64,000 nt of DNA, taken from positions 1,512,877-1,576,876 of the forward strand of contig CP133595.1 in the NCBI GenBank assembly GCA_031200235.1, in the 5' to 3' direction. The DNA comes from Cuniculiplasma divulgatum. Lineage in GTDB: Archaea; Thermoplasmatota; Thermoplasmata; Thermoplasmatales; Thermoplasmataceae. Positions 9,443-18,974 of the stretch are shown here, one piece after another. Each line of letters starts with the position of its first letter. Position 1 is the first letter of the stretch. Position numbers and translations under genes: made by a program. The notes beneath the pieces are model-generated. The model did no database searches and was not told the DNA's origin. It saw nothing but the letters and a program-made list of their open reading frames with translations.

Positions 9443-9787
9443 ATGGGTATAATGGATTATTTCAGAACACCAGACGGCTTGAAAGAATACGATCCCGAAG
9501 AATTTGAAAAAATGATGAGAGAGGGAAATCACAGAGTTATCGATGTGAGAACACCACCTGAATTTAGCAGGGGGCATATTCAGGGGTCTGAATTGAAACC
9601 TCTTGGCACCCTGAAGCAAAATCTGGCCAGTTTGGACAGGGATTCTTCCTATCTCCTGGTCTGTGCCACCGGGCACAGGAGCCGTGCTGCAGCGGCTGCT
9701 CTTCTCAGGAATGGAATTTCGAACGTTGGCCACCTTAAGGGAGGCATGAGGGCGTGGCATGGTTCTGGCAAGGCCACTGAAAAGTAA
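9443..9787 (+). CDS. Single-domain rhodanese-like sulfurtransferase
   Basis: A 114-residue cytoplasmic rhodanese. Visible motifs are the first signature VIDVRTPPEFSRGHI (Asp34) and the active-site loop around Cys74 in VCATGHRSRAAAAAL, followed by the closing GGMRAWHGSG. The loop has the six residues typical of sulfur-handling members. It would carry sulfane sulfur on Cys74; the acceptor is unknown. The start is supported by a TATA-like box about 26 bases upstream. It is convergent with the methyltransferase gene, whose end lies 3 bases away. Confidence 0.88.
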   Translation: MGIMDYFRTPDGLKEYDPEEFEKMMREGNHRVIDVRTPPEFSRGHIQGSELKPLGTLKQNLASLDRDSSYLLVCATGHRSRAAAAALLRNGISNVGHLKGGMRAWHGSGKATEK

Positions 9788-9790
9788 TGA

Positions 9791-10405
9791 CTAGTCTCTG
9801 CTGAAAGCTGCCATTATGTAGCCTCCGGATTCTACCAATTCAGGCTTCATGTTCAAGGTCTTTCCAATCTCAGTAAAATCACTTCTCTCCATGAGGTGCG
9901 ACCTGACAAATCTTCTGTTGAAACTGCCATCATCCGTAATCTCAAAGATCAGAAACTTCCCGCCCTTGTTTACACGTTGCAGAATTTGTTCAACGCTTTC
10001 GGCCCTGTGTTTCCAGTGATGGAAGGAAATGCTGGTGTAGATAATGTCAAAATTCCGGTTTCCAGGTATATTACGGCTGCTGCCAGGGAGAAATGAAACA
10101 CGATCGCACATGCCCATGCGCATACACTTCTTCATTGATATCCTCACCATTCCTGGTGATGGGTCTATGCCCATTCCTTTGGCGGTCATGTTATCCTTCA
10201 TGATTCTAAGGAGAACGGTCCCCTGTCCGGACCCTATATCCAGTATGGAATCAAATTTCATTGATGCAACCTGTGACTCCACGAAATTGTAGAATCTACG
10301 GAGGGTCGGTACCGTGTTTACGATCCCGTAAAAGGCAGACGAGAAGAGACCAAACTTCTCTTCCCCTGGCAAATACAGGTTACCTTCATTTCTTTCTTCA
10401 CCCAT
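9791..10405 (-). CDS. Class I SAM-dependent methyltransferase
   Basis: The 204-residue protein has the Rossmann methyltransferase motif I (ILDIGSGQGT, about residues 54-63), the acidic loop GIDPSPGM, and a motif IV-like FDIIYTSISFHHW. It belongs to the UbiE/Methyltransf_11 kind, which act on small molecules or proteins; the substrate cannot be told from sequence. The N-terminal 50 residues (EEKFGLFSSAFYGIVNTVPTL) look like a substrate cap. No membrane segments. It stands alone between the rhodanese and the DHH nuclease. Confidence 0.75.
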   Translation of the reverse strand: MGEERNEGNLYLPGEEKFGLFSSAFYGIVNTVPTLRRFYNFVESQVASMKFDSILDIGSGQGTVLLRIMKDNMTAKGMGIDPSPGMVRISMKKCMRMGMCDRVSFLPGSSRNIPGNRNFDIIYTSISFHHWKHRAESVEQILQRVNKGGKFLIFEITDDGSFNRRFVRSHLMERSDFTEIGKTLNMKPELVESGGYIMAAFSRD

Positions 10406-10474
10406 TGAATTCTTCCTGTTGCTTCAGTTTAACCTGAATAAAAAACCTATTGTTATTGACCGGAATTCGTCGTT

Positions 10475-11827
10475 CTAATTTTGATCTTTGAAGAGATGAT
10501 TGAGCTGATCTCCAACTATCCTGTTGGCTACTTCCACAAACTGCTTTTCTTTCCCTCTGGGGATCACGGCACCAGCAGCAATGTCATGCCCACCTCCGGA
10601 CCCACCAACTGCTTCAGCACTCTCCTTCATCACAAGTGAAAGATTAAGCCCCCGTTCCACCTGTCTTCTTGATCCTCTTGATGAAACCTTGGTATCGCCC
10701 GTCCCAACGTTGAATCCTATGAGGGGTTTGTCCTGCTTCAGCATGTAAAGCATGAGAATCCCACTTATGGCCCCGGCCATCTCAGACTCAGGAGCATAGA
10801 AGTATCGAACGTTTGTATCTTCGAATATTTCCTTGTATGCCCTGTAGGCGTACTCTATGAGTTTTGTCTTGAAAATCTTCCAGTTATCTATCATATCGTT
10901 GCGGAAGCTATCGTCACCAAGAAAATACACAACCGGGACAGAATTCATTCCAACCTTGGCGTTACCGTCCACAATTGAACTGATTTCCTTGGAGCTGAAA
11001 TCGCTGCCGGGAAATTTCAGGATGTCGCTTTCAACATACTTAATTGCTTCCGGGCCGGCGTTCTGGGAAAGCAGTTTCCACGACAGGTACTCTGCCAGTA
11101 ATCTTTTCTCATCGTCAGTAAGATCAAATATATTCCTGCTGCCGTCTATGGAAAGTTTCTGCAGTTCGGATTTCACATTTTCAGGCTTTCCTGAAAGATC
11201 AAAGAAGAATGGATCTGTGGAATAAGTAATACCCTCCTGCAGGGTCTGCCCTTCAAGATTCAATGTGTGTTCAGGTTTCAGGCCTTTGCCGTAATGTTCC
11301 ATTATTGTTCTGTTCAGCCCGCGAAAACCGCCGATATCCTGTTTGTCCGCTATGGCTCCTGATACCATGAAAGGCAGGAGATCAGCATTTGCCTCTTCAA
11401 TGGCAAGTGCCATCAGGAAAGCCATTGTGGCACCACACGCCTCTCTGGTCCCATCTACGCCATAATTTCGTGCGTTGATATTGAGGCCCTTAAACTGGCT
11501 TTCCCGGAAGAAATGGTGGTCAAGAATAACCACGTTCTCATATTCACTAATTGATCCTGCCTGATCAGAACCGGCATCGGTGATCACAGTAAAGATATCC
11601 TTAGCTTCCTCAAACCTTTCCCTGAATTTGGTCCCATCAAGGCTTTTTATAAACCCAATATGGAATTTTATGTTCTTTCGGCGCAGTGCTTTAGCAAGAA
11701 TTATGGCAGCACTGCCTCCATCCCCATCGTAATGGGCAAGAAGTCGTACATAATCGTTTTTGAGTATCCTGCCAGCACCCTCCTGAAGGATGCTGTAGAA
11801 TTTTTCATCCACTATATCCTTAAGCAT
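10475..11827 (-). CDS. RecJ-like DHH/DHHA1 phosphoesterase (GAN-like nuclease)
   Basis: The 450-residue protein shows the DHH family layout: motif I around HYDGDGG (residues 32-38), motif III DHH at 103-105, and the C-terminal DHHA1 signature with GGSGGGHDIAAG. Archaeal relatives include single-strand-specific exonucleases and the GINS-associated nuclease that binds the replicative helicase complex, so a role in DNA replication or repair is likely. RNA substrates are possible for some relatives. It follows rps15 by 4 bases on the same strand, an arrangement conserved in many archaea, which supports co-transcription. Confidence 0.85.
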   Translation of the reverse strand: MLKDIVDEKFYSILQEGAGRILKNDYVRLLAHYDGDGGSAAIILAKALRRKNIKFHIGFIKSLDGTKFRERFEEAKDIFTVITDAGSDQAGSISEYENVVILDHHFFRESQFKGLNINARNYGVDGTREACGATMAFLMALAIEEANADLLPFMVSGAIADKQDIGGFRGLNRTIMEHYGKGLKPEHTLNLEGQTLQEGITYSTDPFFFDLSGKPENVKSELQKLSIDGSRNIFDLTDDEKRLLAEYLSWKLLSQNAGPEAIKYVESDILKFPGSDFSSKEISSIVDGNAKVGMNSVPVVYFLGDDSFRNDMIDNWKIFKTKLIEYAYRAYKEIFEDTNVRYFYAPESEMAGAISGILMLYMLKQDKPLIGFNVGTGDTKVSSRGSRRQVERGLNLSLVMKESAEAVGGSGGGHDIAAGAVIPRGKEKQFVEVANRIVGDQLNHLFKDQN

Positions 11828-11831
11828 TTAT

Positions 11832-12269
11832 TCATAGTACCTTTGCCAGGTTCCATTCCGGTGCCAGTTTGCCCTCTCTCTTGTAGTACTTTACCATCCT
11901 GAGTATCTTGGACATTATGAGCATCTGGCCTCTCTTGTTACTGAAATCCTTGGAATTGAGCTCCATATGCTTTGAGACATTCTGATATCTCCTTATGAGA
12001 TTCATCAGGTCTTCGGGAACAGGATCAGTTAGACCTGCCTCACCGAGCACCTGGCCAAGCTTCCTGCCAAGGACGGCCTTTGCCCCAGGAATACCATATT
12101 CGTCTCTTAGCCTTATTCCTATCATCGAGGGAGAAGTGCCTGACTTTTTCATGTCTACTATCATTTTCGTTATTTCATCGTTCGAAAACTGAATCCAGTT
12201 GGGTTTCTGGTTGCTGTATATCTTTCTGGACTTTGATTTTCCTCTTTTTCTGGTATGCATTCGTGCCAT
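11832..12269 (-). CDS. rps15: 30S ribosomal protein S15 (S13e type)
   Basis: A 145-residue basic protein that matches archaeal S15: N-terminal [12 protein letters not shown], the eukaryote-like N-terminal domain with [15 protein letters not shown], and the helical S15 core that includes [13 protein letters not shown]. It binds 16S rRNA in the platform of the small subunit. First gene of the unit with the RecJ-like nuclease. The length is normal for archaea. Confidence 0.96.
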   Translation of the reverse strand: MARMHTRKRGKSKSRKIYSNQKPNWIQFSNDEITKMIVDMKKSGTSPSMIGIRLRDEYGIPGAKAVLGRKLGQVLGEAGLTDPVPEDLMNLIRRYQNVSKHMELNSKDFSNKRGQMLIMSKILRMVKYYKREGKLAPEWNLAKVL

Positions 12270-12379
12270 TTTGATCCTAACCTTTGAGTCTTCCTTTATC
12301 TTTACCGTATTAATTTATTTTTTTGTTGTTCTGCTCCTTTAAAAAAACTTTGAAGCAATAAAGTGGTAAGCTTTATTGT

Positions 12380-13066
12380 TCAGACGAAACCATAGTTTCT
12401 CTCGTACTGGCATATGCATTCCATGGCCACAGACCAGATGCTGAGCTCACCAGGATATATGGAAATCCCTGATCCAAGGGAATAGACGTCAGAAATGAAG
12501 TCCCCCTGAGAAAAACCTCCAATAATTACAGACTGGTCTCCGGCGCCATGAAAAACGTCAGCAATTTTCCCAGGAATTCCTCTCGGAGAAAGCAGGATCT
12601 GATTTCCTTCTGTCATATTGAGGGCATCTTTCCAGTTCCCGTCTGTAACCTTCATAAGAGTTTCAGACTGAGGTCCGATTGCCCGTTTGTCAAACAGATC
12701 TTCCATAAGGCCCACAAATCTGTTATATGATTTGGGAAGCCTGATGGAAGGGTTAATTTCTATAATCTGGTTGTTCCTGGTGTGTATTATGACCCTGAGC
12801 CCTGACTTCTTGTTCAGTATTGATTCGAGCGAGGTCATCAGCAGGTGAAAGATTATGTCTGGCCTGCCTCTTCGGTTTGATTCACCAGGAAAATAACGTT
12901 CAATAGCTGAATGCATGAAATTGCTATCCAGAAGCATTTTGGAAGCAAGTTTTCCTCTCTTCTTGGCCTGGATTCTAATTGAATAGTCATCCTTCATAAT
13001 ATCCGGTACGGTTTCCAGTTCAGCATCTATGACCACCAGTGAAAGCATTGACCATAATCTGAACAT
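12380..13066 (-). CDS. nep1: Nep1/Emg1 rRNA pseudouridine N1-methyltransferase
   Basis: The 228-residue SPOUT-fold enzyme methylates a conserved pseudouridine of 16S rRNA during small-subunit assembly. Recognisable segments are RRGRPDIIFHLLMTSLES, the RLPKSYNRFVGLMEDLF block, and the C-terminal knot with VIIGGFSQGDF and SIYPGELSIWSVAMECICQYE. The length suits archaeal Nep1. The start may be the Met at codon 7 (13048), which would give the more typical MLSLVV beginning. It is divergent from cobO with only about 10 bases between the annotated starts, so promoters overlap coding sequence. Confidence 0.92.
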   Translation of the reverse strand: MFRLWSMLSLVVIDAELETVPDIMKDDYSIRIQAKKRGKLASKMLLDSNFMHSAIERYFPGESNRRGRPDIIFHLLMTSLESILNKKSGLRVIIHTRNNQIIEINPSIRLPKSYNRFVGLMEDLFDKRAIGPQSETLMKVTDGNWKDALNMTEGNQILLSPRGIPGKIADVFHGAGDQSVIIGGFSQGDFISDVYSLGSGISIYPGELSIWSVAMECICQYERNYGFV

Positions 13067-13075
13067 GATTAATAT

Positions 13076-13702
13076 GTGCTTGCTGCATCAAGTCGAAAGG
13101 TGAAGAAAGTGGCAGTCAAGCTGAATAAAGGGCTCGTGGAGGTATATACAGGAAATGGAAAGGGGAAAACAACTGCTGCATTTGGACTTGCCTTCAGGGC
13201 ACTTGGATGGGGCTTGAGAGTTTACGTAATCCAGTTCATGAAGCTTGGCACATATGGCGAGAACAGACTGGCAACCAAAATTGATGACAACCTTGTGGTG
13301 GAATATGTGGGAATGCCGTATTTCATAGCATGGGAGGAAGATATTCCTGCTGAGGACAGGAAGAGGATCAGGAATGTAGTCATCAGGCCACGGGGCAACC
13401 CTCCCGAGGAATATGTGGAAAAAACCATGAAAGCTTTCAGAACAATGAAGGATCAGGTCTATGGCGGAAACTGGGATGTTGTAATAATGGACGAGATCAA
13501 TGTTGCAGTTTATTATAATCTGCTACCTCTGCAGGAGGTCCTTGACTTTATAGATAACAGACCAATCCACACTGAAATAGTCCTGACTGGAAGGAAAATG
13601 CCTGATCAGATAATTGAAAGAGCGGACCTCATAACAGATATGAGGGAAGTAAAACATCCCTATGCTGCAGGCGTTCCTGCCAGAAAGGGCATAGATTACT
13701 GA
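13076..13702 (+). CDS. cobO: Cob(I)yrinic acid a,c-diamide adenosyltransferase (CobO/BtuR type)
   Basis: The enzyme moves the adenosyl group of ATP to cobalt in corrinoids. The P-loop GNGKGKTT lies at residues 26-33 and is followed by FGLAFRALGWGLRV and QFMKLGTYGE; WDVVIMDEINVAVYYNLL and the TGRKMP segment are also typical. The 208-residue length counts from a GTG at 13076. Other GTG codons at 13100 and 13109 could be the true start; the latter follows an AAAGGTG-like stretch. The start is therefore uncertain, the function is not. Confidence 0.88.
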   Translation: MLAASSRKVKKVAVKLNKGLVEVYTGNGKGKTTAAFGLAFRALGWGLRVYVIQFMKLGTYGENRLATKIDDNLVVEYVGMPYFIAWEEDIPAEDRKRIRNVVIRPRGNPPEEYVEKTMKAFRTMKDQVYGGNWDVVIMDEINVAVYYNLLPLQEVLDFIDNRPIHTEIVLTGRKMPDQIIERADLITDMREVKHPYAAGVPARKGIDY

Positions 13703-13806
13703 CGGATCTGGGAGGCAATCAGTGGAAGCGGAAAAGCCACAGGATTCTTAGCAGCATTGCCATATGCCGCAGGTTAATTATTTAAGGTCCGGCATTATGT
13801 ATTTCA

Positions 13807-16497
13807 ATGCTTCTTCCACCGGACACTGATGTACTGGTCGTTGCAAACCCCGGAACAGGAAAGACATGGGAAATTGCAGACACTGTTATTGGCCTGCTGA
13901 AGAACGGTGTGCCGGGCCAGAGGATCGCCTGCCTTACATTCACAAACAGGGCAGCCAGAGAGATGTTTGATAGGATAATGCAGATGGCTGCTGGTGATAC
14001 CTCACTTCTACAATCCATCTATTCAATGGATATAGGCACCATGCACAGCCTGGCATTCAGAATGGATGAGGAGAGCACTCCTGACGATCTTGTTTCAAAT
14101 TCACTTCTCCGTTTCTTAATTTTCAGGAAACTCAGGGAGCTGAAGACATTCAACTATTCAGATGATTATGTGAAATCAGATATTGTGCCACGGTTCGAAA
14201 ACATGATCAGGTACATCAAGAGCTTCGGGATTTATCCACAGGACATAAACTCGGAGAAGGTTCTTGAAATTATAAGGGACAAGCTGGTGGACCAGGAAGA
14301 TGATCAGATCGGGGTGGATGGCTATGAACGCCTTCTGCATGATTTCACCGAAATTTACGCATTCTATGAAGATTACAAGAAAGGACACAGAATGGTTGAT
14401 TACAATGACATCCTGCACAATTACCTGATCCAGATAGATGCTCCGGTGAAGGATTATGTTCTTGTGGACGAGTTTCAGGACTTAAGCAGGGAACAGGTTT
14501 CGCTTGCAGAGAGAATCGCAACAAGGAGATTCTTTGTGGGGGACAGGAAGCAGTCCATATTCGGATTCCAGGGGGGAAGTTTGTCCCAGTTCAACGAATT
14601 CATTTCCCGGCAGGGCTACAGCAAAGTGACGAAGAAAATCAACAGGAGAAGCACCAACAATATTCTGAACTATTCATCAAGGCTACTGGAATCAAGGATT
14701 TCAGATGGCTCAATTTCCAGCGAACTTCAGGGTTTCCATAATCCAGAGAAGGGAGACGGCGAGAAGGTTACGGTAATTACTGCCGATGAGCCAGAAAGCG
14801 CTGCAGTTAATGCACTTACCGATATGCTTAACAGAGGAATTACAGGAGATTACGCAATTATTGTCAGGACAAACACACAGCTTGCAAGGATCCACAAACT
14901 TCTTTCCAGCACTGGACTGCAGTTCTCCTCAACACTAACCAAGGGTCGGCCATCGGACCAATTGAATGAGGTAATGTCCTTCTTAAGGGGTATTCTCCTG
15001 CCCGGCAGAGATTATCTTAAGAGGGCCCTTTTCACACCATTTTCAGGACTTTCATTTCACGAGGCTGTGGAAATCTCAGAGAAACTTCATAACAGTCAGG
15101 ACGAAGCCATCATTCCGTCCCGCATCTCAGACCTGCGTGGAATGAATACTGGCATAGAGGTTGTGCGTACAGCACTGGATCAGGTCATAATCCCCATATC
15201 GGTTTCACTGGGACAGGAGTACTTCTCTGCTGCCTCTTCCATTTATTCTGCTTCCGCTGACTATCTGAACAACGTCACCGAATTCCAGCCGGAGGATTAT
15301 CTGGATTTCCTGGACATGTCTGTTCTCGATCAGGAGGAAGACCTGAAGAAATCTCAAATCAATATACTGACTGTGCACAAGGCCAAAGGACAGGAGTTCC
15401 ATAATGTAATTTACATTCCTTCACACACAAACGGGAGGTTGAAGTTCCTGGATCTGCTGTCATATGCCATTGTATCAAGCATTACCGGGATAGATGTGGA
15501 ATCTGACCTTCGTGACGAACCCTACAGGATTGACTACGTCGCAATGACGCGGGCAAGGGAGAGGCTCATTGTTGTTACAGATCGCAGAACATGGAAGGAA
15601 TTTTACCTGGATGATAAAATATGCCAGATTGTGGAGAATCATACGCAATCAGATTTTAGTCTTGTTAGAAAATATGATGCGGCATATTCCATGTTCGTCA
15701 ATGGAAGGACAGAGGACGCAGCTAAAATAATAAGAGAAGACAGGGACTGGATCAGGAGGAGAATCTCACAGTATTTTTCAAATCTTACTGAACTTTCACC
15801 CTCACTGGTAAAGCTGGCAGCATCGCCGTGGGACTTCCTGCATGAAAACATTCTGGGAATAAGGGAGCAGAGGCAGAGTGCTGCCACCGGCATCGAATTT
15901 CATCGCCTTGCTGAACAATACACAACTGGCAGGGTCAATGCCAGCGAAATTCCGGATGCATTATCCGGAATGATAGGAGCAATTGATCAGATCATCGCCA
16001 GTATGCCGGGTAAATATGCCAGAAAGCCGTGGAAAACAGAGACAAGATTTTCAATTCCGCTCAGGGAGTTTCTTGTCATGGATCATATACCGCCTGACAT
16101 GATCATGAAGGGAACTATCGATGCGATTTTTTCTGCTCAGGACGGGAGTTCCCACCTTATCCTGGATTACAAGACGAGTAGGGATATAAAGAGCGAATAC
16201 TGGCAGCAGATATGGTCATACTGCAGGCTTTTTTCAGCTTCAACGGGCACAGATCCTGCCAGCATCCAGGGAGCCATAGCCTATGTGAATCTCAGGGGAC
16301 CGGTTAATTCCGGGACGCCTGAATCCGAACTTATCATTAGGGAATTCAGTGATCTGAACAGGCAGTCCAGGACAGTGACGGAAGGAATACTGAAGGTGTT
16401 GCAGTTCCGGGAAGATCCGGAAATGTTCATTCAGTTACTTCTTTCCAGGAAGCCCCAGCGTGACCTTGACATGCGCCTTGCCGGTTTACTGGACTGA
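13807..16497 (+). CDS. SF1 UvrD/AddA-type helicase with C-terminal PD-(D/E)XK nuclease
   Basis: An 896-residue helicase-nuclease. Visible helicase motifs: Walker A NPGTGKTW (about 15-22), TFTNRAAREM (Ia), LVDEFQDLS with Walker B at about 218-226, GDRKQSIFGFQGG (III), TVHKAKGQEF (V), and DYVAMTRARERLIVV (VI). The C-terminal nuclease shows FHRLAEQY, GTIDAIF and LDYKTS (about 786-791). Relatives are AddA and RecB, which resect DNA ends, but no AddB or RecC partner lies nearby. The protein begins almost at Walker A and lacks the usual N-terminal Q motif. A TATA-like AATTATTTAAGG at 13777-13788 about 25 bases before the ATG supports this short start. Confidence 0.85.
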   Translation: MLLPPDTDVLVVANPGTGKTWEIADTVIGLLKNGVPGQRIACLTFTNRAAREMFDRIMQMAAGDTSLLQSIYSMDIGTMHSLAFRMDEESTPDDLVSNSLLRFLIFRKLRELKTFNYSDDYVKSDIVPRFENMIRYIKSFGIYPQDINSEKVLEIIRDKLVDQEDDQIGVDGYERLLHDFTEIYAFYEDYKKGHRMVDYNDILHNYLIQIDAPVKDYVLVDEFQDLSREQVSLAERIATRRFFVGDRKQSIFGFQGGSLSQFNEFISRQGYSKVTKKINRRSTNNILNYSSRLLESRISDGSISSELQGFHNPEKGDGEKVTVITADEPESAAVNALTDMLNRGITGDYAIIVRTNTQLARIHKLLSSTGLQFSSTLTKGRPSDQLNEVMSFLRGILLPGRDYLKRALFTPFSGLSFHEAVEISEKLHNSQDEAIIPSRISDLRGMNTGIEVVRTALDQVIIPISVSLGQEYFSAASSIYSASADYLNNVTEFQPEDYLDFLDMSVLDQEEDLKKSQINILTVHKAKGQEFHNVIYIPSHTNGRLKFLDLLSYAIVSSITGIDVESDLRDEPYRIDYVAMTRARERLIVVTDRRTWKEFYLDDKICQIVENHTQSDFSLVRKYDAAYSMFVNGRTEDAAKIIREDRDWIRRRISQYFSNLTELSPSLVKLAASPWDFLHENILGIREQRQSAATGIEFHRLAEQYTTGRVNASEIPDALSGMIGAIDQIIASMPGKYARKPWKTETRFSIPLREFLVMDHIPPDMIMKGTIDAIFSAQDGSSHLILDYKTSRDIKSEYWQQIWSYCRLFSASTGTDPASIQGAIAYVNLRGPVNSGTPESELIIREFSDLNRQSRTVTEGILKVLQFREDPEMFIQLLLSRKPQRDLDMRLAGLLD

Positions 16498-17703
16498 CGA
16501 TTCCTTTTCTGGCAACCGCAGGTTTTCCATCTGAATGGTGACAGATCTCCGAAGTGCCGTTCCTGCAAGGACTGCAATCAGAACTATTGATCCCGTAATT
16601 ATCATGAGCATCCGGACGCCAATCAGTTCAATGGTCAATATGTAGAGAACCAGTAAAGATATTCTGGCTGCGACCGTCAGAATGTACACATTTCCATTGA
16701 AGCGCCCGATCTCCTCCGCAGGAACATTCCTCATTACAAGTGTATTTCTTGATATCCTATTGCCAGCATTTCCTGTGCCATGGCTGGCCTGAAAGAGGAA
16801 GAATATTGCAATAATTGGAAACATGGGCATAAGGAGGCTTCCTGCTACATAGATCAGCGAAAACATCATGGCGGACCTGAATTCTCCCATTTTCTTAATT
16901 GACAAAGGAGCCAAAATGCCTGCTGTAACTGCGGACAGAGCATAAATTATTTCGGATTCAGCAAGAGTCCCTGGCGTACCATTGAGTAGTTGAGCTATGA
17001 AGATTGGTTTAAGATAATTGCCTGAGACTACAGCAACATAGGGCATGTTAAAAAGGAATATGAACAGGGCCGCGCTCCATCTCATTTTCCGGCTTGTTGA
17101 AATACCGGCACTGGGTGAACTTCGGGCAGGAAACTGTAAGCACACATTACGGACATATGCAAGCGGAAGCAATAACAGCACCCCGGCTGCACCGCTGGCC
17201 AGAAGAATGTATGGAAATGGCACAACGTTCCAGAGTATTGTGGAAAGTAACGCTCCCATGATGACGGGCGTCTGCCCCAGTACCTCTGAAAGCCCATTGT
17301 AATTTCCGGCATCCCTGCTCCTTATCATGGACTGCGCCATTGAAGCATAGACCTGGTATGAAACTGTATAATAAATTTCAATGATGAGGAGCATCACTAG
17401 AAGTATTACTTCATAGTGCCCCATCAGGAAAATCTCAAATCCGGCTGCCAGAGTGGAGATGGAGAATACCGCCTGATTGATCGTCTGTATTTTTTTTCGG
17501 TTAAACCGGTCAATGGCCCTGGACAGGTACGGCTGTATTAAGAGTTCGGCAACAAGCGACAGGATCATTGCAGAACCGAAAGCCGCCAGGAACGATCTGT
17601 TGTCGGCGAGCCTGAAAATTACATCGATATCCGCAGGCACAGGTGCGATGATGCTTGCAAACCTTGCCATGGATAGGTTTCGAAATTGACTGCCATCATT
17701 CAT
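16486..17703 (-). CDS. Major facilitator superfamily transporter
   Basis: A 405-residue protein with about 12 hydrophobic segments and the loop motif RAIDRFNRKKIQ between helices 2 and 3, as in MFS drug or small-solute exporters. The substrate is not predictable. Its 3' end overlaps the convergent helicase by 12 bases. It is divergent from a SufR-like regulator 88 bases away, and the AT-rich inverted repeat between them suggests that the regulator may control both. Confidence 0.75.
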   Translation of the reverse strand: MNDGSQFRNLSMARFASIIAPVPADIDVIFRLADNRSFLAAFGSAMILSLVAELLIQPYLSRAIDRFNRKKIQTINQAVFSISTLAAGFEIFLMGHYEVILLVMLLIIEIYYTVSYQVYASMAQSMIRSRDAGNYNGLSEVLGQTPVIMGALLSTILWNVVPFPYILLASGAAGVLLLLPLAYVRNVCLQFPARSSPSAGISTSRKMRWSAALFIFLFNMPYVAVVSGNYLKPIFIAQLLNGTPGTLAESEIIYALSAVTAGILAPLSIKKMGEFRSAMMFSLIYVAGSLLMPMFPIIAIFFLFQASHGTGNAGNRISRNTLVMRNVPAEEIGRFNGNVYILTVAARISLLVLYILTIELIGVRMLMIITGSIVLIAVLAGTALRRSVTIQMENLRLPEKESSVQ

Positions 17704-17761
17704 TGTGAACGTCGGATCAGTCTGGAGGCAATAATAAAGAAAACAATTTGTAAAGTTTATA

Positions 17762-17785
17762 AATTAAATATGATAAAATTTAATT
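17762..17785. promoter_or_regulatory. AT-rich inverted repeat, candidate operator
   Basis: AATTAAAT at 17762-17769 is the exact reverse complement of ATTTAATT at 17778-17785, with eight bases between. It lies within the promoter region of the SufR-like gene, 6 bases before its ATG, and between that gene and the divergent transporter. Binding by the adjacent regulator is inferred. Confidence 0.35.
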
Positions 17786-17791
17786 GCCTGA

Positions 17792-18439
17792 ATGCACTGG
17801 CAGATTATGCAGGAATATCCCACCGAAACGAGGTTGATCCTTGTTCTGAAGGAAAAAGGGCAGAGAAGCCTCCAGGATCTATCCCACGACCTTGGAATCT
17901 CAAAAATGGGAGTGCTGAATCACATAAAACACCTTGAATCCAGGGGGCTTGTGAGAAGAATCCAGAAGAAAGGACGCGTGGGAAGGCCGTACTATCTATT
18001 CGCTGTTACGGAGGATTCCAAAGAGAATCTGGCAAATTCAAACGCCTGGATGCTGCAGAATCTGGTCAGCTACCTGAAAGAAACCGGGCATTCAGACCTT
18101 ATGGAGCAGTTTCTCAGGGACAGGTATGAACAGATAAGAATTGATTATGAGAAGAGGCTGAGTCATCTTGGTAAAGACCAGAAAATCCAGGAACTGGTAA
18201 GGATGAGGGAAGACGAGAGTTATTTTCCTGTCCTCAGGGATATGGGCCACGACTCATTTGATCTGCAGGAATTCAACTGCCCCATATATCAGATCTCCAG
18301 ATATTTTGGAATTGCCTGCAATCTGGAAACCAGCTTGTTTTCATCTGTTCTGGACATGGACGTGGAATCGACTCACAGACAGGTTGATGGCCATGGCGTC
18401 TGCAGATTCCTCATACGGCCACATGCTCATAGGGAATGA
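17792..18439 (+). CDS. SufR-like (COG2345) winged-helix regulator with a cysteine motif
   Basis: A 215-residue transcription factor. Residues 10-75 form an ArsR/MarR-like winged helix (SLQDLSHDLGISKMGVLNHI, then a wing with GRVGRPYYLF). The C-terminal domain carries Cys163, Cys176 and Cys204 in an arrangement close to SufR-type proteins, where such cysteines bind an iron-sulfur cluster that senses iron or redox state. A fourth ligand is not obvious (His151-155 or His199-201 are candidates). Cluster binding is inference. A second in-frame ATG at 17807 could also start translation. Confidence 0.65.
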   Translation: MHWQIMQEYPTETRLILVLKEKGQRSLQDLSHDLGISKMGVLNHIKHLESRGLVRRIQKKGRVGRPYYLFAVTEDSKENLANSNAWMLQNLVSYLKETGHSDLMEQFLRDRYEQIRIDYEKRLSHLGKDQKIQELVRMREDESYFPVLRDMGHDSFDLQEFNCPIYQISRYFGIACNLETSLFSSVLDMDVESTHRQVDGHGVCRFLIRPHAHRE

Positions 18440-18500
18440 TACTAAAATTGTAATAAACCAGAAGCTGAAAATGGCAAAAAATATAATGAATCTTCAGTAA

Positions 18501-18974
18501 TCAGTTCAGCTTTTCAACTTCCTTCTTTATTGCTTCGAAGTCCGGAAGGTTGCCGGCATTTTCAGTTACCCATTTATATTTCACGACTCCATCCTTGCCT
18601 ATGAGAAATACCGCCCTCTTTGACGCGTGAAATCCCGGTATGTTAAGGAAACTGTCGTAAAGTACGCCGTACTTCTTGCTAACTTCCGTTGTGATGTCAC
18701 TGAGAAGCTCAAAGTTCAGTTTATTGGCCTTTGCAAATTCCGATTGGGCAAATGGGGTGTCTGTGCTGACTCCTATGACCTTTGCCTTGAGGTTGTTGAA
18801 GCTTGCCATGGAATCACGGAAGGTGCACATTTCCTGGGTGCAGACAGAAGTGAATGCTCCAGGGAAGAACGCAAGCACCACGTTCTGCCCTTTGTAATCT
18901 GACAGCTTCTTTTCCTTCAGCGACGCATCAAGCAGTTTGAATTCCGGTGCCTTTTCTCCGACATTTACTGACAT
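18501..18974 (-). CDS. Peroxiredoxin (AhpC/TSA or Prx5-like)
   Basis: From the ATG at 18974 the protein has 157 residues starting MSVNVGEKAPEFKLLD, the usual peroxiredoxin beginning; an upstream ATG at 19016 would add 14 untypical residues. The peroxidatic Cys45 lies in FFPGAFTSVC and a second Cys50 follows in TQEMC. Such enzymes reduce hydrogen peroxide and organic peroxides in the cytoplasm. KKYGVLYDSF and RAVFLIGKDGVV are typical of the family. The gene is monocistronic with a long AT-containing upstream region. Confidence 0.92.
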   Translation of the reverse strand: MSVNVGEKAPEFKLLDASLKEKKLSDYKGQNVVLAFFPGAFTSVCTQEMCTFRDSMASFNNLKAKVIGVSTDTPFAQSEFAKANKLNFELLSDITTEVSKKYGVLYDSFLNIPGFHASKRAVFLIGKDGVVKYKWVTENAGNLPDFEAIKKEVEKLN

